This document shows positions 1-4,993 of a stretch of 11,247 nt of DNA, one piece after another (the stretch's first letter is position 1; each line of letters starts with the position of its first letter). A model generated the notes under the pieces. It was not told the origin of the DNA and did no database searches. It saw only the letters and a program-made list of their open reading frames with translations. Source of the stretch: Propionibacteriaceae bacterium (GTDB lineage Bacteria; Actinomycetota; Actinomycetes; Propionibacteriales; Propionibacteriaceae); assembly GCA_009781325.1 (NCBI GenBank), contig WQYJ01000053.1, forward strand, positions 1 to 11,247. Reading direction: 5' to 3'. A program made the translations under genes and the position numbers.

Positions 1-2
1 AG

Positions 3-350
3 CTTCCCTTCGAGCAGGACCTCAACCAATACCTCACCCTGGGGATCAAATTCAGGTATTTCTTTGCCCGCAAAACCATGTTCCTGAAGTACGCCCAAGG
101 CTTCGTTGTCATGCCCGGCGGCTTCGGTACCCTCGACGAACTCTTCGAAGCACTCGTCCTTACCCAGACTGACAAGGTCGTACGCTTCCCAATCATCTTA
201 TTCGGCCGCGCTTACTGGGAGGGCTTAATCACCTGGGTACGCGACCACATGCTCACCGAGGGTTTCATTCGAAAAGAGGATATCGATCAGATTCCTGTCA
301 CTGACAGTGTTGACGAGGTAATTGAGATACTTACCGGTAAGCTTGGTTAA
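3..350 (+). CDS. LOG-family cytokinin riboside 5'-monophosphate phosphoribohydrolase-like protein, 3' part
   Basis: This is the C-terminal 115 residues of a LOG-type (TIGR00730 family) Rossmann-fold protein; the start lies outside the window. The frame is open from base 3 and stops with TAA at 348-350. The family signature PGGFGTLDE is at 114-140, preceded by an FRYFFARKTMFLKYA stretch, which matches the R-K-x-M-F run before PGGxGT in this family. Family members cleave nucleoside 5'-monophosphates, including cytokinin riboside monophosphates, to the free base and ribose 5-phosphate; M. tuberculosis Rv1205 is the actinobacterial example. The exact substrate cannot be read from the sequence. 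The next gene starts 4 nt after the stop, so the two are probably co-transcribed. The visible part has no frameshift or missing motif. Confidence 0.93.
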   Translation, partial: LPFEQDLNQYLTLGIKFRYFFARKTMFLKYAQGFVVMPGGFGTLDELFEALVLTQTDKVVRFPIILFGRAYWEGLITWVRDHMLTEGFIRKEDIDQIPVTDSVDEVIEILTGKLG

Positions 351-354
351 CACT

Positions 355-894
355 ATGGAATGGTTTATTGCGCTTCTAGCAGTAGTGGTCATAGGCTTCG
401 CCGCTGTGGCCGCGTCTGGGGGGCTTGGCCAATTCGGACCGATTGAGGCAGATCGTCCTCCATTGGTTCTCCCCAAGACCCCGCTGACCTCGCAGGATGT
501 CAAGGACCTGGAGTTCTTCGTCGTCCCGCGCGGGTACGCGATGGAGCAGGTAGATGAGTTACTCTCTCGGCTTCAAAAAGAACTGCCGCAGCCTGATCCA
601 GTGTTCCTCGATGAGGATTCCGCACTGCCGAGTGCTGACACTGAACCACCCAGCGGCGACGTTGAGTCGGCCGATGATGAGCAGGTTTTTGAAGCAGATT
701 CTGAGCTCTCAGACCCAGATTTGGATTGGCTCGGTGATGACGATTCAGACTGGTTTGCCGACGATTTGGACTTAGATGATGCAGATATGGATCTGTCGCA
801 GTCCGATTTATACCCAGAATCTGGAATAATAGGGGATGAAACAGAAAGCGAGCGAAGGAATCACGATGGCAGCGATGAAACCTCGAACGGGTGA
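355..894 (+). CDS. Membrane-anchored DivIVA-motif protein with acidic tail (Rv1209-like)
   Basis: A 179-residue protein of unknown function. Residues 2-20 are one hydrophobic segment, a likely signal anchor. Residues 46-77 hold a DivIVA-type motif (QDVKDLEFFVVPRGYAMEQV, then DELLSRLQKEL), which resembles the short motif seen in small actinobacterial DivIVA-domain proteins such as Rv1209. Residues 81-165 form a low-complexity tail very rich in Asp and Glu, with the repeated elements DLDW and SDWFADDLDLDD. I chose the ATG at 355, 4 nt after the LOG stop, because it starts directly at the hydrophobic segment. An in-frame ATG at 322 would add 11 residues but overlap the LOG gene by 29 nt. No strong ribosome binding site is visible at either, so coupling to the LOG gene is likely. 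DivIVA motifs mark wall-growth or polar proteins; a role here is inference from that motif and the membrane anchor. Confidence 0.8.
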   Translation: MEWFIALLAVVVIGFAAVAASGGLGQFGPIEADRPPLVLPKTPLTSQDVKDLEFFVVPRGYAMEQVDELLSRLQKELPQPDPVFLDEDSALPSADTEPPSGDVESADDEQVFEADSELSDPDLDWLGDDDSDWFADDLDLDDADMDLSQSDLYPESGIIGDETESERRNHDGSDETSNG

Positions 895-1060
895 CGGGCC
901 GATAGAGGTAACCAAGGAAGGACGGGGCATTCTTCTGCGGTTCCCGGTAGACGGCGGCGGTCGCCTCGTCGTCGAGATGAATGTCGCCGAAGCCACAGGG
1001 CTCTACGAAGCGCTCGTACCAGTCGTGGGAGCAATGAATCCCACACCAGAGCGAGTCTGA
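866..1060 (+). CDS. DUF3117 domain-containing small protein (Rv1211-like)
   Basis: A 64-residue member of DUF3117, a small soluble family found across Actinobacteria, with no assigned function. The hallmark N-terminus MAAMKPRTGDGPIEVTKEGR is present, followed by GGGRLVVEMNVAEATGLYEA. I chose the ATG at 866 because it gives the canonical family N-terminus and has AAGGA at 855-859, 6 nt upstream. An ATG at 836 in the same frame would add ten residues not typical of the family. The start lies inside the end of the preceding gene (29-nt overlap), which suggests translational coupling. The stop abuts the end of glgA on the other strand with no bases between them. In mycobacteria the homologue also sits beside glgA (Rv1211/Rv1212c), so the neighbourhood is conserved. 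It is slightly longer at the C-terminus than the usual 55-60 residues. Confidence 0.93.
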   Translation: MAAMKPRTGDGPIEVTKEGRGILLRFPVDGGGRLVVEMNVAEATGLYEALVPVVGAMNPTPERV

Positions 1061-2248
1061 TTACTGCGCGTCGAATAACTCGACTGCGCGAGCGTACACT
1101 TCAATCGTCTGGTCTGCTATGGCATCCCACGAGAATGACTCAATACAGCGGGCACGCCCTGCTTGTCCGAAGGCCTTGGCGCGTTCCGGATTCCTGGTCA
1201 GAGAGTTGATGGCCTGCGCAAAACTCTCCTCGAAGGTGGCCACAGCCTGCGGATCCTCGGCTTGAGCTGGGTCGTACGGGACGAGAATCCCGGTTTCACC
1301 ATCAACGACAACCTCAGGGATCCCACCGACACGCGAAGCCACCACAGCGGTTTCGCAGGCCATGGCTTCAAGGTTGACGATACCGAGCGGCTCATAGACA
1401 GATGGACAGGCGAAAACAGTCGCATGGGTGAGAATCCGGCGCAGATCCAACCTGGGAACCATGTCCACCACCCATGTCACACCTTTGCGCATGGTCTTCA
1501 GAGCAGAGAAAGCCTCGGTGAACTCCTGCTCAATCTCGGGGGTGTCCGGTGCTCCGGCAAGAAGAAGCAACTGGGTGTCCGGGTCAAACATCTGAGCAGC
1601 ACGCACCAGGTGCACCAGACCCTTCTGGCGCGTGATACGACCGACGAAGACAACCAGAGGAGCGTCCAGATCCACACCATAGGCTTCCAGCTTGGAGGTG
1701 TCATGATCAGGATAGAACTCATCGGTGTCGATACCGTTGCGGACGATGAAGACTTTGTCAGGATCCAAATCGGTGTAAGAAGCCAACACATCATTGCGCA
1801 TACCGGCTGAGACTGAGATCACAGCAGTGGCATCGAGGAAGGCTGTCTTTTCTGCCCACGAGGAGACCCGATAACCCCCGCCCAACTGCTCGGCCTTCCA
1901 TGGTCGGTGGGGTTCCAGGGAGTGAGAGGTCACCACGTGGGGGATATTCAGCATCTTGGAGGTGAGAAGACCAGCCATATTGGCATACCAGGTGTGAGAG
2001 TGTACGACATCGACCTGCGGTACGGAGGCAGCAATGGCTAAGTCCGTACCCAAAACTCTCAGAGCTGCATTGGCGCCAACAGGGAAGGTTTCGGGGTGTG
2101 CAGTCGCACCTTCTCGGGGTTCGCCCATGCACTGGACATCGACGAGCTCACAACGGGCCCGCAGATATTTCACTAATTGTCCAACATGAACTCCGGCACC
2201 ACCGTAGATATACGGGGGGAATTCACGGGTAAGAATTGATACTCGCAT
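1061..2248 (-). CDS. glgA: Glycogen synthase / alpha-maltose-1-phosphate synthase, GT4 family
   Basis: A 395-residue GT-B glycosyltransferase of the actinobacterial GlgA type (TIGR02149), close in length to M. tuberculosis GlgM (Rv1212c). Visible motifs are the N-terminal glycine loop GGAGVH (16-21), VRNGID (169-174), the sugar-nucleotide loop GRITRQKGL (203-211), and the retaining-GT4 E-x7-E pair at E286 and E294 within PSVYEPLGIVNLEAMA. The enzyme uses ADP-glucose. In mycobacteria this family makes alpha-maltose-1-phosphate for the GlgE pathway; elsewhere it is annotated as extending glycogen directly. The sequence alone does not decide between these. It is divergent from glgC, which supplies ADP-glucose. 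The ATG at 2246-2248 has no visible Shine-Dalgarno sequence and could be leaderless. The 3' end abuts the DUF3117 stop, and a strong hairpin lies in its last codons (1065-1090). Confidence 0.95.
   Translation of the reverse strand: MRVSILTREFPPYIYGGAGVHVGQLVKYLRARCELVDVQCMGEPREGATAHPETFPVGANAALRVLGTDLAIAASVPQVDVVHSHTWYANMAGLLTSKMLNIPHVVTSHSLEPHRPWKAEQLGGGYRVSSWAEKTAFLDATAVISVSAGMRNDVLASYTDLDPDKVFIVRNGIDTDEFYPDHDTSKLEAYGVDLDAPLVVFVGRITRQKGLVHLVRAAQMFDPDTQLLLLAGAPDTPEIEQEFTEAFSALKTMRKGVTWVVDMVPRLDLRRILTHATVFACPSVYEPLGIVNLEAMACETAVVASRVGGIPEVVVDGETGILVPYDPAQAEDPQAVATFEESFAQAINSLTRNPERAKAFGQAGRARCIESFSWDAIADQTIEVYARAVELFDAQ
1065..1090. terminator. Candidate bidirectional terminator hairpin at the DUF3117/glgA tail-to-tail junction
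   Basis: GTCGA (1070-1074) pairs with TCGAC (1080-1084) around the loop ATAAC. The stem continues past a bulged T1085 with TGCGC (1065-1069) against GCGCG (1086-1090), ending in a T-G wobble. This gives about ten pairs. It starts 5 nt after the DUF3117 stop and lies in the last codons of glgA on the other strand. No T-run follows on either strand, so this is not a classical intrinsic terminator. Terminator function is inferred from position and stem strength. Confidence 0.4.
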
Positions 2249-2356
2249 AAGGGCATCGTGCCATATCTTGGCCGATTTGGGTACTCTGATGGCTTATTTT
2301 CCAGAAACTTCGTGAAGAGGGTTGTCATATGGGGAAAAAGGTCTTAGCGTGGAGTC
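2249..2356. promoter_or_regulatory. Divergent glgA-glgC intergenic control region
   Basis: These 108 nt separate the two divergent starts and must hold both promoters. The glgC promoter is annotated separately. For glgA, the minus strand has CACGAT ending 6 nt before the ATG (complement of 2255-2260). It is a possible -10 for a leaderless transcript but has no convincing -35. I see no repeat or clear operator palindrome. Confidence 0.7.
2322..2350 (+). promoter_or_regulatory. Predicted glgC promoter, positioned for a leaderless transcript
   Basis: A -35 of TTGTCA (2322-2327; 5 of 6 matches to TTGACA) is followed by exactly 17 nt and the -10 TAGCGT (2345-2350), which fits the actinobacterial TANNNT pattern. 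The ATG at 2357 lies 6 nt after the -10, just where transcription would begin. The mRNA would therefore start at or next to its initiation codon, a common arrangement in Actinobacteria. This is a prediction from spacing and consensus only. Confidence 0.6.
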
Positions 2357-3580
2357 ATGGCAATGAGACCGAACGTACTGTCTCTTGTCCTTGCGGGAGG
2401 CGAGGGAAAGAGGCTGATGCCCCTCACAGCTGATCGGGCAAAACCTGCAGTTCCATTTGGGGGAACATATAGACTCATCGACTTTGTCATGAGTAACCTC
2501 ATCAACTCTGGCTTACGGAAAATCGCCGTCTTGACCCAATACAAGTCCCATTCGCTGAACCGGCACATTTCTTTGACATGGAGGATGTCAACGCTGCTCA
2601 ATCAGTACGTGACCTCTGTACCGGCTCAGCAGCGTACCGGCAAGCAGTGGTACCAGGGCAGTGCTGATGCTATTTACCAATCTTTGAATCTCATCGCTGA
2701 TGAGCATCCTGACTATGTTGTCGTCTTTGGAGCAGACAACATTTATCGCATGGATGTTGATCAGATGCTTGATGCTCACATCTCTTCTGGTCTGCCAGCT
2801 ACCGTCGCTGGGATTCGGGTTCCTCGCTCACAGGGCAGTCAATTCGGAATCATCGATGCCGATGCCAAGAATAGAATTGCGCGCTTCTTGGAGAAACCTG
2901 AAGACCCCCCAGGCTTACCTGACTCGCCGGAAGAGTGCTTTGCTTCGATGGGTAACTACATCTTCACAACTAAAGCTTTCGTTGATCTTCTGATGAGAGA
3001 TGCAGAAGACGATGAATCCGGACATGACATGGGAGGAAACGTCATTCCGGCATTTGTTGCGTCCGGGCAGGCTGGAGTCTATGACTTCACCAAGAATGAG
3101 ATGCCGGGAGCTACAGAAAAAGACCTCAACTATTGGAGGGACGTCGGTACGATCGACGCCTACCATGAGGCCCATATGGACTTAGTGAGCGTTGATCCTG
3201 AGTTCAACCTTTACAACAGACATTGGCCGATCATGACTCACCAAGCTCAATCGCCAGGCGCGAAATTCGTCCTGCGCGGAACCGCTGAGGACTCGATCGT
3301 GTCATCGGGATGCATCATTTCGGGAGGAGATGTCGACCGGTCTGTGCTAAGTCCGAATTGTATGATTCAAAAATGGAGCCGAGTAGATGAATCGGTTCTG
3401 TTCGCTGGTTGCCAGATTAGTGAGGGGGCAGTAATTCGCCGGGCTATTCTGGACAAAAATGTAGTAGTATCACCCCGAGTGGAGATCGGGGTCGACCACG
3501 ATCACGACAGAGACAGAGGTCTTTTCGTATCGCCGACTGGTATCACGGTAGTACCGAAGAACATGGTGGTTAATGAATAG
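2357..3580 (+). CDS. glgC: Glucose-1-phosphate adenylyltransferase (ADP-glucose pyrophosphorylase)
   Basis: A 407-residue enzyme that makes ADP-glucose from glucose-1-phosphate and ATP, the committed step of bacterial glycogen synthesis. The N-terminal nucleotidyltransferase domain shows LAGGEGKRL (12-20), the allosteric-region segments KPAVPFGGTYRLID and QYKSHSLNRHI, FGADNIYRMD (124-133), GIIDAD (164-169), EKP (179-181) and YWRDVGT (259-265). Residues 310-400 form the C-terminal left-handed beta-helix. The length matches actinobacterial GlgC (about 404-410). Two starts are possible. ATG 2357 fits a leaderless transcript from the promoter ending at 2350. ATG 2363 has GGAG (2351-2354) 8 nt upstream. 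I keep 2357 because of the promoter geometry, but 2363 is a real alternative. The gene is divergent from glgA, consistent with paired control of alpha-glucan synthesis. It is probably controlled allosterically like its family. Confidence 0.96.
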   Translation: MAMRPNVLSLVLAGGEGKRLMPLTADRAKPAVPFGGTYRLIDFVMSNLINSGLRKIAVLTQYKSHSLNRHISLTWRMSTLLNQYVTSVPAQQRTGKQWYQGSADAIYQSLNLIADEHPDYVVVFGADNIYRMDVDQMLDAHISSGLPATVAGIRVPRSQGSQFGIIDADAKNRIARFLEKPEDPPGLPDSPEECFASMGNYIFTTKAFVDLLMRDAEDDESGHDMGGNVIPAFVASGQAGVYDFTKNEMPGATEKDLNYWRDVGTIDAYHEAHMDLVSVDPEFNLYNRHWPIMTHQAQSPGAKFVLRGTAEDSIVSSGCIISGGDVDRSVLSPNCMIQKWSRVDESVLFAGCQISEGAVIRRAILDKNVVVSPRVEIGVDHDHDRDRGLFVSPTGITVVPKNMVVNE

Positions 3581-3623
3581 CGCCTGACAAGGTGCTAACC
3601 CAACTGGGGGAGACCCGCCACCG

Positions 3624-3629
3624 TAAGAT
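3624..3629 (+). promoter_or_regulatory. Candidate -10 element for mihF-gmk-rpoZ
   Basis: TAAGAT fits TANNNT and lies 22 nt before the mihF start, leaving room for a short leader that includes the ribosome binding site at 3638-3644. No good -35 is visible 16-18 nt upstream (CAACTG or similar). The operon could instead be read through from glgC, since no strong terminator is visible in the 71-nt gap. Confidence 0.3.
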
Positions 3630-3651
3630 TTAATGACAAAGGAGAATAACA

Positions 3652-3963
3652 ATGCCAATCCCAACGCTCTCTGCTGGAGAACTAGCTGCTGCTCGGGCGA
3701 AGGCAATTGTGGTACGACGGGCACGTACCGCCCTTAAGGACAAAGTCCGCACAGGGGCGTTAAGTCCTACCCAAGCGCTGACCCAAGCAATCGCAGATCC
3801 CCAGCTCAAGCTGATTAAGGTCATTGACTTCCTGAAGGCTGTTCCTCGCATTGGTGAGAAGAAGGCAGAGGTTTTGATGGAGAAGTATTCAATTGCTTCT
3901 TCCCGCCGTTTGGGCGGACTTGGAATCCACCAACTCGAAGGACTGAAGAAAGAACTTGGGTGA
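3652..3963 (+). CDS. mihF: Actinobacterial integration host factor (mIHF)
   Basis: A 103-residue nucleoid-associated DNA-binding protein of the actinobacterial mIHF/sIHF family, unrelated to the HU-like IHF of proteobacteria. The N-terminal helix is basic and Ala-rich (residues 9-35, with VRRARTALKDKVRTG). A helix-hairpin-helix-like segment, LKAVPRIGEKKAEVLMEKY (61-79), is followed by RRLGGLGIHQLEGLKKELG, matching the conserved RRxxGLGxxQ ending of the family. Length is typical (about 100-107). The start is firm: AAAGGAG at 3638-3644 is 7 nt before the ATG. mIHF bends and binds DNA with little sequence specificity and is essential in mycobacteria. Its stop overlaps the gmk GTG start by 4 nt, an order (mihF-gmk-rpoZ) kept across Actinobacteria. 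Unusually, glgC rather than pyrF lies upstream. Confidence 0.95.
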   Translation: MPIPTLSAGELAAARAKAIVVRRARTALKDKVRTGALSPTQALTQAIADPQLKLIKVIDFLKAVPRIGEKKAEVLMEKYSIASSRRLGGLGIHQLEGLKKELG

Positions 3964-4556
3964 GTTTCACACCGACTGTTCTTGTTGGCCCCTCAGGAGT
4001 GGGGAAGGGAACTGTCCTAGCGGCGCTTTGCGCTAACTATCCCCAAGTATGGCTGTCCGTATCTGTCACGACGCGTTTGCCGCGCCCTGGCGAAATCAAT
4101 GGACAACACTACTTCTTTGTTTCCGATGCAGAGTTTGACGCCCTGATTGACTGCGATGGGCTCCTCGAGTGGGCGACGTACCAGAGTTCACGGTACGGAA
4201 CCCCTCGGGCTGCAGTAGAGGAAAAGATTGCCCAGGGTCGTGCTGTGGTGATGGAACTGGAAGTCCAGGGAGCCCGCCAAGTGACGGCGACCCTAGACCC
4301 AGTTCAAACGGTCTTTCTTGCACCCCCATCGTGGGATGAACTTGAAAGACGCCTGCGCAGCCGAGCCACCGAGTCAGACCAGGTGATCTCGCGTCGTTTA
4401 GAGACCGCAAGAATCGAAATGGAGTACGCCGATCAATGCGATTATGTGATCGTGAATAAGGAAGTGGCGGACTCCTTGGTTGAGTTGGTAAACTTTATCG
4501 GTCTGGGAACTGACGGGTTGTCGGACAACCAAGGTGAGAAGGACAGCTATACATGA
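3960..4556 (+). CDS. gmk: Guanylate kinase
   Basis: A 198-residue P-loop kinase that phosphorylates GMP to GDP with ATP, needed for GTP and dGTP supply. The Walker A loop GPSGVGKGT is at residues 10-18, the GMP-binding segment TTRLPRPGE at 37-45, SSRYGTP at 76-82, and the lid region with ERRLRSRATESDQVISRRL around 129-147. Length is normal. The start is GTG at 3960, which overlaps the mihF TGA (GTGA) and gives the usual short N-terminus before the P-loop; only weak purine-rich sequence precedes it, so reinitiation from mihF is likely. The gmk stop overlaps the rpoZ start (ATGA). One oddity: the family block usually written LEIDxQGA reads LEVQGA aligned as ELEVQGA, with Glu101 where Asp is usual. 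The change is conservative and should not abolish activity. Confidence 0.96.
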   Translation: MSFTPTVLVGPSGVGKGTVLAALCANYPQVWLSVSVTTRLPRPGEINGQHYFFVSDAEFDALIDCDGLLEWATYQSSRYGTPRAAVEEKIAQGRAVVMELEVQGARQVTATLDPVQTVFLAPPSWDELERRLRSRATESDQVISRRLETARIEMEYADQCDYVIVNKEVADSLVELVNFIGLGTDGLSDNQGEKDSYT

Positions 4557-4885
4557 TGCAAGAAGGCATAACGAATCCCCCCATCGATGAACTATTGGAG
4601 AAAGTGGACTCCAAGTATCGACTGGTGTTGTTTGCCGCACGCCGGGCACGCCAGATCAACGCCTACTACTCCCAACTCGGAGAAGGCTTGCTGGAGAACG
4701 TTGGCCCGCTCGTTGACGCCACCTCTCAGGAGAAGCCGTTGTCAATCGCTTTGAGAGAGATCGATGAGTCGTTGCTGGAATGCCAGGAGATTGATCCTGA
4801 AGCTGAAGCAGCCGCTCGCGAGGAAGCATTGAAGGAATCTGCCTTCGACTTCACCAATCCCTTTGCGGACACTGATCTTTCCTGA
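4553..4885 (+). CDS. rpoZ: DNA-directed RNA polymerase omega subunit
   Basis: A 110-residue omega subunit, which helps assembly and stability of RNA polymerase by latching the beta' C-terminus. The conserved segment begins ITNPPIDELLEKVDSKYRLV (residues 6-25) and continues FAARRARQINAYY (27-39), followed by KPLSIALREI (61-70) and an acidic helix ending in a Phe-rich tail (FDFTNPF). This fits actinobacterial omega (about 90-120 residues). The start overlaps the gmk stop as ATGA. AGAAGGA at 4537-4543 is 9 nt upstream of ATG 4553. ATG 4556, one codon later, is possible but less well spaced. In most actinobacteria coaBC follows rpoZ; here the next gene is metK after 108 nt. Confidence 0.95.
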   Translation: MMQEGITNPPIDELLEKVDSKYRLVLFAARRARQINAYYSQLGEGLLENVGPLVDATSQEKPLSIALREIDESLLECQEIDPEAEAAAREEALKESAFDFTNPFADTDLS

Positions 4886-4901
4886 TTATTTCTTCCAGGA
4901 A
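4879..4901 (+). terminator. Candidate weak terminator hairpin at the rpoZ stop
   Basis: TTCCTG (4879-4884) and CAGGAA (4896-4901) form a perfect 6-bp inverted repeat with an 11-nt loop, spanning the rpoZ stop codon. A run of five T lies 15 nt further on (4917-4921), too far for a standard intrinsic terminator. It may partly separate mihF-gmk-rpoZ from metK. Function is inferred from position only. Confidence 0.3.
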
Positions 4902-4919
4902 CTGTGGACGAATCACTTT

Positions 4920-4948
4920 TTGTCCGATGCCCTGCCTAGGATTATCAC
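4920..4948 (+). promoter_or_regulatory. Candidate metK promoter
   Basis: TTGTCC (4920-4925), a 17-nt spacer and TATCAC (4943-4948) make a moderate sigma-70-like pair, placing the transcript start near 4955 and giving a leader of about 40 nt. An alternative -10, TAGGAT (4937-4942), fits TANNNT but lacks a matching -35. A short GGCG/CGCC hairpin at 4953-4964 would lie at the 5' end of the leader. I recognise no SAM riboswitch in the 108-nt gap. Confidence 0.3.
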
Positions 4949-4993
4949 TGTGGGCGAGTTCGCCATCTCGTATCCCAGAAAAGGAGTGCCGCT

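Noticed and set aside
322..354. Upstream ATG for the DivIVA-motif protein
   Set aside because: It would overlap the LOG gene by 29 nt and put a polar stretch before the membrane segment; ATG 355 fits better.
836..865. Upstream ATG for the DUF3117 protein
   Set aside because: The family N-terminus MAAMKPRTGDG starts at 866, which also has a well-spaced AAGGA.
1163..1810. Plus-strand ORF (215 codons) inside glgA
   Set aside because: It is antisense to the conserved GT-B core of glgA, has no recognisable domain or ribosome binding site, and is best explained as a shadow.
2255..2260. Minus-strand CACGAT as a leaderless -10 for glgA
   Set aside because: The position is right (6 nt before the ATG), but the first base breaks TANNNT and no -35 is visible, so I do not list it as a separate promoter.
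4516..4530. GGTTGT-CGG-ACAACC hairpin near the 3' end of gmk
   Set aside because: A 6-bp stem inside coding sequence with no T-run; it lies before the rpoZ ribosome binding site and is probably chance.
4886..4993. SAM riboswitch upstream of metK
   Set aside because: The gap is short, and I can build no multi-helix SAM aptamer from it, only small isolated hairpins.
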